Below are positions 57,214 through 64,000 of a stretch of DNA of 64,000 nt, piece after piece. The notes under the pieces are model-generated. The model was not told the origin of the DNA and did no database searches. It saw only the letters and a list, made by a program, of their open reading frames with translations. This DNA is from Flavobacteriales bacterium (lineage in GTDB: Bacteria > Bacteroidota > Bacteroidia > Flavobacteriales_G > Salibacteraceae): assembly GCA_003499525.1 (NCBI GenBank), contig DNTB01000003.1, forward strand, positions 57,839 through 121,838. Reading direction: 5' to 3'. The translations under genes and the position numbers were made by a program. Position 1 is the first letter of the stretch. Each line of letters begins with the position of its first letter.

Positions 57214-57357
57214 ATGCATCAATTGACAATCTTTGACGCAGTAAACAAAACAACTGAACTGGAGAAAAGTGAAATTGTCGATTTGCTTTTTGAACACCTT
57301 CAGGAATATGGCGATCCAAAAAAAAAAGGAATCTGCAAACCGAATCGAGTAGGGTAG
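57214..57357 (+). pseudogene. Possible N-terminal remnant of a GNAT acetyltransferase
   Basis: 47 codons. KSEIVDLLFEHLQEYGDPK resembles a helical N-terminus seen in some Bacteroidota GNAT acetyltransferases (IVDFLxEHLxEYGDPKE). After GDP the frame enters a run of ten A (57318-57327) and ends in the terminator of the convergent receptor gene. It looks truncated; it may be a small gene in its own right, but I doubt it. Confidence 0.3.
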
Positions 57358-57373
57358 ATTCGGTTTTGCAGAT
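57318..57373 (-). terminator. Strong terminator of the TonB receptor gene
   Basis: On the minus strand ATCTGCAAAACCGAATC pairs with GATTCGGTTTGCAGAT (one bulged base), followed by TCC and ten T. It lies 28 bases after the receptor stop codon. Confidence 0.85.
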
Positions 57374-57401
57374 ATCCCTCTATACTCAAGAGCAGCTTGT
57401 A

Positions 57402-59813
57402 CTAGAATTGAAATCTATACATGAAATCGGGAAAGAACCCTGCTTGAGTAACGGTATTGATCTCATCGGTGACTGGATTATAGCGGTCGACAAAGACATT
57501 CTCCCGGTTGGTCACATTCTGCAAATCCAGGAATAGTTGGTGAGAAACCTTGGAGTTTTTACTGTTCAATCGAACTCCAAATTTCACGTCCCATCGGAAA
57601 TAGGGGTCGTATCGTTCACTAAAAGCCTGATCTTCGAAATAGACTTCTGTTCCGCCATTTGCCCTTGTGGCTTCAAGATCAATGGGAGTATAAGGAGTAC
57701 CTCCAGTTGTCGTTAAGCGAGTATCAAATGTCAATGCTGTTCGCTTGCTTTTGCCAATAGGCCACTCTTTGCCAAATAAGGCATTCACTGCATAATTGTT
57801 GTTGAACGCGGTGCTTCTAGTTACTCCATCGCTTCCGGCATAGGTTGATTCATACAGAGAGGTGGTAAGAAGAAAGTAGTACCCTTTGCTGAAGAATTTC
57901 TCAATGGTTAATTCTATTCCATAGTTGTCTCCATTTCCCTCGCTCACCAGAGAGCCTCTTTCATTGAAGGTGAAGTCAGCTCCTTCATTCAGAACAGAAT
58001 AGGAGCTGGAAACCTGCTCAATAGGTGCGCTAAACAATCTCTGATAATAGGCTTCCGCTTTTAACCTCCAGTTTTGGGCAAACTTGTAGTCATAGGCCAA
58101 TACAAAATGATGACTCTTCATAAAATCGAGGTTGGCATTGGTCCGTTCGTTTACACCATTTTCGTTGGGCTCCTCATAAACCAATATTGGCAATGGGACG
58201 AGCTGGCTATGAAGTCCATATGCTGCGGAAAGTCGTTGATTTGGTTTGAACTGCCAGCTCAATCCTGTTCGGGGCTCGATAGCGTTTGAGCCATTGAATT
58301 CGGCGTACTGATTGTGCAGACCAAAGTTCCAACTCAGTTCATCTGAAAATTTATACTCCCCTTGGGCATATACCTCAATGAGCGGCGTGTATTCATCAAT
58401 ATCTCTGGAAACGATGAAATAATCTGGAATTCCATCATCATTATCGTCCGGAATATCTACATTCATGTCACGATCTCGACTTTGAGATTGTAGGTGGTAT
58501 ACCTGCACCATACCTCCTGCTCGAAGATTAAATCGAGGGCTAAATTTCTTGTTGTATTGAGTGGAAATCGTATATCTGTTCTCGGTATTATCCACTTCTG
58601 TGGCGCGATAGCTCCCTATTTTATCACCTGAGTCATCATATAAAAAGTTATCCTGATTAAAGGTATTCCCCACCAAAGTGGCTCCGATCGTTGTTTTTAG
58701 ATAAGAAGTCTTATCGATTCGGATGTTGTGATTCAATCCTACCAAACCAAGCTGATTCGTAACAAAAGCATCTTGAGTTGGGTCTGCAAAGAGGTCATCC
58801 TCTTCAATTTCATCACCTAAAAAATCAATATTGCTGGTGCCCCCCATTCCGTATAGCTCGAATACGCCTAGTTTGGATTGGCCCAAATTGATTTTAAATG
58901 ATAGATCCTGATAACGTGGAACTGAAGAGGTGCCTGTTGCAGCAAGACTAGCTATTCCATAGCGATACGCTACCAGATATGAAGATTGATTTTTTTTGCT
59001 GATGGGTCCTTCGGCCATCCCTTCCAGTCCACTAAATGCGGAGGCTTGAAATAGAAACTCATGATTTTCCGTATTTCCGTTTCTGAAATTGACGTCAAAG
59101 ACAGCGGCATTGGCATTTCCATATTCTGCTGGGAAGGCTCCTGTAAGAAAGTCTGAAGTTCTTAAAACATTGGTATTTAATGCATTAACAGGTCCGCCAG
59201 TAGTTCCAAGTGTGGAAAAGTGATTCGTTGTAGCGATGGGAAGGCCATCTATGCGCCACAACACGCCGGTAGGTGAATTACCCCGAACAATAATGTCATT
59301 TCTGGCATCATCAGCAGCGCGAACCCCGGCCAGATTGGTGGCTAATCTAGCTACATCATTGCGTCCTCCGGAGAAACGCTGTACCTCTTCAATGTCAAAG
59401 GTTCTAGCGCTCACTTTTGCCATCTCATTAATGGGTCGATCTTTATCGGCGTCCGGAGTGATCACTACTTCTTTGAGATTTTCAACCGATTCTTCCAGCT
59501 GAATGTTAACCACTACCTCTTTCCCGGTAGTAACCAGTACATTGGGTATGACTTGTGTCTTATAGCCAATGAACTTGACCATGAGCGCCTGACGTCCCGC
59601 TGGAACATTTTCCATTTTAAACTGGCCGTTTTCATCGGTGACAGTACCGATGAACGGATCCGAATCTACCAGAACAATGTTGACACCGATGAGTGGATAT
59701 TTGGAGTTCAGATCTAACACTGTTCCTTTTATGGTTTGGGTCTGCATACTGGATTGTGTATATCCAGTCAGTGAGAGTAGGCTAAGAATTGGAATTAATA
59801 CTAATGATTTCAT
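57402..59813 (-). CDS. TonB-dependent receptor with CarboxypepD_reg domain
   Basis: About 803 residues from ATG 59813 (the track upstream of it is non-signal sequence). A signal peptide (LVLIPILSLLSLTGYTQ) precedes a carboxypeptidase-like domain (KGTVLDLNSKYPLIGVNIVLVDSD, about 28-110). The plug follows (RFSGGRNDVARLATNLAGV, DIIVRGNSPTGVLWRIDGLPI, AFPAEYGNANAAVFDVNFRNG). The barrel ends in a terminal Phe (PDFMYRFQF), as for outer-membrane proteins. The receptor is intact. No SusD-like or ligand gene adjoins it, so the substrate is unknown. It is divergent from the two-component genes. Confidence 0.9.
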   Translation of the reverse strand: MKSLVLIPILSLLSLTGYTQSSMQTQTIKGTVLDLNSKYPLIGVNIVLVDSDPFIGTVTDENGQFKMENVPAGRQALMVKFIGYKTQVIPNVLVTTGKEVVVNIQLEESVENLKEVVITPDADKDRPINEMAKVSARTFDIEEVQRFSGGRNDVARLATNLAGVRAADDARNDIIVRGNSPTGVLWRIDGLPIATTNHFSTLGTTGGPVNALNTNVLRTSDFLTGAFPAEYGNANAAVFDVNFRNGNTENHEFLFQASAFSGLEGMAEGPISKKNQSSYLVAYRYGIASLAATGTSSVPRYQDLSFKINLGQSKLGVFELYGMGGTSNIDFLGDEIEEDDLFADPTQDAFVTNQLGLVGLNHNIRIDKTSYLKTTIGATLVGNTFNQDNFLYDDSGDKIGSYRATEVDNTENRYTISTQYNKKFSPRFNLRAGGMVQVYHLQSQSRDRDMNVDIPDDNDDGIPDYFIVSRDIDEYTPLIEVYAQGEYKFSDELSWNFGLHNQYAEFNGSNAIEPRTGLSWQFKPNQRLSAAYGLHSQLVPLPILVYEEPNENGVNERTNANLDFMKSHHFVLAYDYKFAQNWRLKAEAYYQRLFSAPIEQVSSSYSVLNEGADFTFNERGSLVSEGNGDNYGIELTIEKFFSKGYYFLLTTSLYESTYAGSDGVTRSTAFNNNYAVNALFGKEWPIGKSKRTALTFDTRLTTTGGTPYTPIDLEATRANGGTEVYFEDQAFSERYDPYFRWDVKFGVRLNSKNSKVSHQLFLDLQNVTNRENVFVDRYNPVTDEINTVTQAGFFPDFMYRFQF

Positions 59814-60053
59814 GACTGTTATTTTTTGATTTCGAGGCGAACGTATTTTAGCTAAGCCAAAACCAAATGACCAAACCGGCTCAAACGCAAGATTTTGTTG
59901 ATGAGGCGACAATGAAGAATCGTGAAATGATTTTCAGAAAAAGGGTACTAATATTTCGTTTCGATAGGTGATTGTTCCATTTCATCTGGTAAAGAGGCGG
60001 TTTCAAAACATCATAATTAGTCTCTTGAATGTGATTGAATATTTTTGAGCTCT

Positions 60054-61100
60054 ATGAAAATTCAGCCATTATTTCGAGATCCCTGGACTAGAATTATTGG
60101 TATTCCAGTAACGGCCATGATCATGACGATCATAGTTCTGGATCCTGGAGAAAATATTGTGAAGGAATTCTTTGAGCATCTCCTATTTATTACAGTGATT
60201 TGGAATGGAGACTATTACATCATTCGGAGATTTAGAAGGATGTATCCCGAGCTTATCAATACGTTCAAAAGAATTGCCAGTACTATTTCCGTCATACTGG
60301 TTTACAACCTTGTGGCAGACTATGTAGTTTCTACCCTACTTGGGTTCTATGAAGTTGGCAGATTTCGGAACTTTTTTGATGATGAATTTGGCCTTAATAT
60401 CAGCATGAATTTCATTACAACGCTTATAGTTGGAAGCATGTATGAGGCGGCCCACTTGTTTGAGAAATGGAAGAAAAAGAACATCGAAGTGGAAGAAATG
60501 AAGAATCAGCAACTTCGTTCAGAATTGAATGTACTCAAAAATCAGATTTCCCCTCATTTTTTGTTCAATAGCTTAAATACACTGGTAACTTTCATTCATG
60601 AGAATCCCGATAACGCTGTGAAGTTTACCGAAAAACTCTCTCAGGTGTATCGTTACATTCTGGAGCATAAGGACAAGGAAATCATCAAGCTTAAAACAGA
60701 AATAGAATTTGTAATAGCGTATAACTTCTTGCTCAGTATGCGCTACGAAAAAGGCTTAGATATTACCATGTCTATTGAGGATTCGATTCTGGAAAAGTAT
60801 GTGGCTCCGTTAACGGTTCAAATGTTGGTTGAGAATGCAGTGAAGCACAATGTGATCTCTATATCGCGACCGCTCAAACTTGATATTTACGTGGAAAATG
60901 GAAAGTCATTAATTGTCCGGAACAACCTCCAGCGCAAGCGGCAGGGAGTTAAATCCACCAAAACAGGGTTGAAAAACATCAAACAGCGATACACATATTT
61001 GAGCGAGCGCGAGGTAGATATTATAGAAACCAGAGATTTCTTTATGGTTGCTCTACCCCTAATAGAAATATCCGAAGAACCACAGTTCGATACGGTATGA
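60054..61100 (+). CDS. LytS-type sensor histidine kinase
   Basis: About 348 residues from ATG 60054. Four N-terminal helices (IIGIPVTAMIMTIIVL, FEHLLFITVIWNGDYYI, IASTISVILVYNLVADY, ISMNFITTLIVGSMYEAA) are followed by a short coiled coil. The LytS His box is QISPHFLFNSLNTL (His near 180). The ATPase part holds PLTVQMLVENAVKHN and TGLKNIKQRY. No periplasmic sensor domain is present. It overlaps the regulator gene by four bases. Confidence 0.9.
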   Translation: MKIQPLFRDPWTRIIGIPVTAMIMTIIVLDPGENIVKEFFEHLLFITVIWNGDYYIIRRFRRMYPELINTFKRIASTISVILVYNLVADYVVSTLLGFYEVGRFRNFFDDEFGLNISMNFITTLIVGSMYEAAHLFEKWKKKNIEVEEMKNQQLRSELNVLKNQISPHFLFNSLNTLVTFIHENPDNAVKFTEKLSQVYRYILEHKDKEIIKLKTEIEFVIAYNFLLSMRYEKGLDITMSIEDSILEKYVAPLTVQMLVENAVKHNVISISRPLKLDIYVENGKSLIVRNNLQRKRQGVKSTKTGLKNIKQRYTYLSEREVDIIETRDFFMVALPLIEISEEPQFDTV

Positions 61101-61879
61101 GAGTGCTAATTATTGAGGACGAAGCTCCCGCTTATCGCAGACTGAGCAATCTCTTAGCAGAAGGTCATTCTGAATTGGAGATAATTGATGTTCTTGATTC
61201 GGTAACTGCATCAATAAAATGGCTCAGGAATCACAACAGTCCGGACCTTATTTTCAGTGATATACAATTGGCTGATGGCGTGAGCTTTGAGATATACAAG
61301 CAGGTGGAAGTGTCTTGTCCCATTATTTTTACAACCGCATATAATGAGTTTATGTTGGAGGCCTTTCAGACAAATGGAATAGACTATTTGCTCAAGCCTA
61401 TTGAGAAAGAAAGCTTGAAGCGAAGCATAGAGAAGTTTATGCTATTGAAAGAGTCCGGTTCAACTTCAACGGCATCTGTGGGAGATTTGATTCAATTGTT
61501 GGAGCGCAAAGAAAAAAGATACAAAACACGCTTTTTAGTCAAAATTGGACAGAAACTGGTGCCCATTCACGTTGAGAACATCGCTTATTTCAAAAGCTCA
61601 ATGGGAAGCAGTGATATCATACTCTCAAGTGGCAAGAACATTGCTTTAGACCTGTCTTTAGACGAGCTTCAAAATCTTCTTGACCCCGAACATTTCTTTC
61701 GTGTTAACCGCCAATATTTGGCGAATATTAGCAGTGTTGATAGCATTCACATTTATTCAAAGGGAAAGCTAAAAGTGGATCTTAAGCCTGAAACAAAGGA
61801 AATGGTTCTGATAAGTCGTGAGAAAGCTAGATCTTTTAAGAGCTGGATAGATGGTGAAACTTTGCGCGGTGAGGAGTGA
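61097..61879 (+). CDS. LytTR response regulator
   Basis: 260 residues. The receiver domain has the acidic pair IIEDEAP, the phosphorylated Asp in LIFSDIQLADG (Asp55 region), and Thr/Lys in FTTAYNEF and YLLKPIE. Residues 145-255 are the LytTR DNA-binding domain (FRVNRQYLANIS, VLISREKARSFKSWID). With the overlapping LytS kinase it forms a complete two-component system. Its divergence from the TonB receptor gene suggests that gene as a possible target. Confidence 0.92.
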   Translation: MRVLIIEDEAPAYRRLSNLLAEGHSELEIIDVLDSVTASIKWLRNHNSPDLIFSDIQLADGVSFEIYKQVEVSCPIIFTTAYNEFMLEAFQTNGIDYLLKPIEKESLKRSIEKFMLLKESGSTSTASVGDLIQLLERKEKRYKTRFLVKIGQKLVPIHVENIAYFKSSMGSSDIILSSGKNIALDLSLDELQNLLDPEHFFRVNRQYLANISSVDSIHIYSKGKLKVDLKPETKEMVLISREKARSFKSWIDGETLRGEE

Positions 61880-62153
61880 TTTAGTGAATTGTTTCCGGTT
61901 TCGTCCCCATACGATATCTAACGTACTAATCTTTCAGTTAGTTAGCTGTCCGTAGGTGCAAATTAGCAACAAAAAGAGTTGATTTTTAGCTAATTAAGGG
62001 CTAAAGAAAGGAAAAGTGTAATGGTTGGGTGTAGAAAAGCTGCTCCGATTTTATCAGATTAATTGCAGGACAGGCTGGAGTTCTCTGGATCTCCTACATT
62101 TGATGAGATACTAAGTTAAGGGTAACTTTCAAAACAATAAAAGACCTTGACCT

Positions 62154-63225
62154 ATGTCAGCAAGTAGAATAGTATACAGTTAAGAGTTTAAACAAAAGTA
62201 GAGTTGAGCAATGTGCGCAGTGACGTAAAGGAAATTTCCAGAGAGCTTGGAGTTGGTGCCGAGTTGATCTACAGGTGACGCAAGGAGATGAGGAATAGTC
62301 CTGATTTAGCTTTTGGTGGAAACGGTAAGGCACAATTAACGCCTGAACAGAAAGGGCTAAAACGTCTGAAGAGGGAATTAGCTGATGAAAATGGAGCCAG
62401 ACATCTTAAAAAAGCCATGAGCATCTTCTTTGTGAGCGATCGGAAATCTACTAATTCACGAAGGATTATCTTAAAGAGTTTTCGATTGGGATGATGAGTA
62501 AAGTCTTTAAAGTAAGCAGAAGTGCTTTCTATAAGAGTCTCCATTACCTTCCATCTGAACGCGATCATGAGAATAGGATACTGCTATTTGAGATTCGTCG
62601 AATACACCAGCAAAGTAAGGCCTCTTATGGAAGCCCGAGAATAACCGATGAACTTAAGGCCCTTGGGTTTAGAGCCTCTGAACCAAGAGTAGAGAGACTG
62701 TTGAAAAGGCACAAGATCTATGCAATACGGAAGAAGAGGTTTGTCATAACGACTGATTCCAAACAACATTTCCCCATTGCGGAGAACAAACTAGAGCGCA
62801 ATTACACCATTAACGGTGAGGGAAAAGTATGGGTCTCAAACATCACCTATTTCAGGACTGTGAAGGGCTTTTGCTATCTGGCTTTGATTGCAGACTTATA
62901 CTCACCTGAAATAATCGGTTATTATATCAGCGATTCACGCGAACTCAAGGAATGCTTCAGGGCTCTTCAAAAAGCCCAGAGGCAATCCTGGATAAAAGAT
63001 GGAACCATTCATCACTTCGACTGAGGCATTCAATACCGTAGTAATCAGTATGTAAATGAGCTTAAGAAAAACAGTATGCTCATCAGTACGACAGAATAAA
63101 ATCATTGCTATGAAAAAGAAAGCTCGGACTTGTCAAGCGCATCCGAAAACAAATCGATAAATTTGAAATCAAACCAGAAGAAGTATGACTTATAAATCAC
63201 TCATATTCAGCACGGTAATATGATG
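62154..63225 (+). mobile_element. Decayed IS3-family insertion sequence
   Basis: An orfA remnant starts at 62154 (MSASRIVYS, then TAA where the family has EEFKQK) and is frameshifted. It continues as EISRELGVGAELIYR, with another TGA where Trp is expected. It ends near 62494. OrfB (next entry) is truncated. Downstream the sequence runs into IQYRSNQYVNELKKNSMLIST and then unrelated DNA reading KRIRKQIDKFEIKPEEV. The element is clearly inactive; its ends are not identifiable. Confidence 0.8.
62491..63024 (+). pseudogene. IS3-family transposase orfB, truncated
   Basis: 177 codons. The N-terminal region (KVSRSAFYKSLHYLPSERD, YGSPRITDELKALGFRAS) is the IS3-type HTH_21. The DDE core begins WVSNITYFRTVKGFCYLALIADLYSPEIIGY. 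The expected first catalytic Asp of WVSDIT is Asn here. The second Asp occurs in IHHFD and is followed directly by a stop where the family has RG. The third catalytic Glu is absent. The gene is dead on at least three counts. Confidence 0.83.
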
Positions 63226-63263
63226 TTAGACAGAATTAGAGAAAATAAAATAGAAATAGTAAA

Positions 63264-63635
63264 ATGAACAACAAAACTTTAAACCAATTTAGAAATCTAC
63301 TTAGATTTAGTGGAATATTTAATATTGTGTCAGCATTTCTATTGATTATTCCAATTGTATATGAATATTATTTACTGCTCTTTAACGATATTAATTTTGC
63401 ACTTGGACTTGGCGGGCAACCTGTATCCATACCAACAAATCCTTTAAATGCACTGCTGATCAATACAGCAGGAATTGATTTGGTTTTAATTGGAGCAATT
63501 GTGCTTGTTGTTTCAAAAGATCCACTTAGAAATAGGACTATTATTTTGTTAAATGCGATTGGCAGGTCACTATTTGCATTTGTAATAGCGTATTATGTAT
63601 TTATTTCTGACTTATGTATATCCGCTTTAGTGTAG
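63264..63635 (+). CDS. Small four-helix membrane protein, probably 3'-truncated by an IS
   Basis: 123 residues with hydrophobic segments LRFSGIFNIVSAFLLIIPIV, LNALLINTAGIDLVLIGAIVLVV, IILLNAIGRSLFAFVIAYYVF. No family is recognised with confidence; the layout is like small DUF membrane proteins of about 140-150 residues. Its last codons overlap the end of the convergent IS1595-like transposase frame, so the C-terminus is probably an artefact of the insertion. Confidence 0.55.
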   Translation: MNNKTLNQFRNLLRFSGIFNIVSAFLLIIPIVYEYYLLLFNDINFALGLGGQPVSIPTNPLNALLINTAGIDLVLIGAIVLVVSKDPLRNRTIILLNAIGRSLFAFVIAYYVFISDLCISALV

Positions 63636-64000
63636 TTGATTCGTAGCGATTACTGTAAATAATTGATTGACAGATATATGGCGTTCAAACCTTCGGTTGA
63701 ATTTGAAACAGAACTCATTCAGGTAGCATTGCAGCCAACAATCTGATATTGAATGGTATATCCCGAGGAACACGCGTTTGGCATTGCTGATGGCAATATG
63801 CACCCAGGGCAGGGCTTTGGCTGCTTTTTTGGGATCAGTTTTGCTAGGTTGATGACGCTCCACATGGGGTTGAATAGCGTTATAACTGGGGTTAGCATCA
63901 CTGAGAACAACGGCCTGCTTGGTGAGCAGTCGTTTAGCAAGAACACCATAGGTCATACCGCTAAAATCGGGCAAATGCTCCATACGAAGGCGACCTGCCC
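63627..64000 (-). mobile_element. IS1595-family transposase, C-terminal part (cut by the window edge)
   Basis: The frame is open to the right edge and its C-terminal 124 residues are visible. RLRMEHLPDFSG, AVVLSDANPSYN (an Asp of the DDE/ISXO2-like core), LPWVHIAISNAKRVFLGIYHSIS and LQCYLNEFCFKFNRRF are typical of ISXO2-like IS1595 transposases. The N-terminal zinc ribbon lies outside the window. The frame is uninterrupted, so the element may be active. Terminal repeats were not found; the left end should lie near 63590-63660. Confidence 0.82.

Overview
The window looks like a chromosomal segment of a Bacteroidota bacterium, probably a marine Cytophagia- or Balneolia-like lineage. The evidence is: secreted proteins with C-terminal type IX secretion (T9SS) sorting domains, TonB receptors with an N-terminal carboxypeptidase-like domain, lipoproteins with Bacteroidota-style lipoboxes, a LytS/LytTR regulatory pair, large AraC/TPR regulators, weak or absent Shine-Dalgarno sequences, and moderately AT-rich DNA. 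I saw no rRNA, tRNA or CRISPR array.

Layout. 1-3.7 kb: lipoprotein esterase cut by the window edge, methyltransferase, a frame-broken two-helix protein, a four-helix membrane protein and a bestrophin. 3.8-8.3 kb: five-gene minus-strand operon headed by an ECF-like sigma factor (dehalogenase-fold hydrolase, Rossmann oxidoreductase, metallo-hydrolase, SDR) and closed by a terminator. 8.5-9.5 kb: SPFH protein plus a 50-residue ribbon-helix-helix protein. 9.5-18.2 kb: di-heme peroxidase, two DinB proteins, a SnoaL-like lipoprotein divergent from an HxlR regulator, DUF4386 and quinone-oxidoreductase genes, an AraC/TPR regulator split by a stop codon, and a C_GCAxxG_C_C protein. 18.3-25.5 kb: secreted and outer-membrane genes, including a TonB receptor next to a beta-propeller phytase. 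The receptor and an upstream T9SS cargo gene are both frameshifted. 26.1-35.1 kb: one giant 2994-residue beta-helix protein. 35.4-43.9 kb: membrane protein, SLC13 transporter, small AraC regulator, fatty-acid desaturase, GH130 plus glycosyltransferase pair, two small proteins.

44-57 kb is the most interesting part. A DUF6795-like protein is followed by a polyamine operon (arginine decarboxylase, agmatinase, deoxyhypusine-synthase homologue). Directly upstream on the same strand is a tight eight-gene operon: small secreted protein, divergent ATP-grasp enzyme, AstE/AspA metalloenzyme, MscS channel, CorA channel, RimB-like retropepsin, RimK-like ATP-grasp ligase and a second AstE/AspA enzyme. 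This set makes and breaks amide bonds and includes two ion channels. I regard it as the best candidate for an incompletely described system, perhaps concerned with osmotic or ionic stress. That role is inference.

57-64 kb: a TonB receptor with its terminator, a LytS/LytTR two-component pair, a decayed IS3 element, and an IS1595-type transposase entering from the right edge, apparently inserted into the end of a small membrane protein gene. Several otherwise normal genes are each broken by a single small lesion, so either recent decay or consensus errors in the assembly must be considered.
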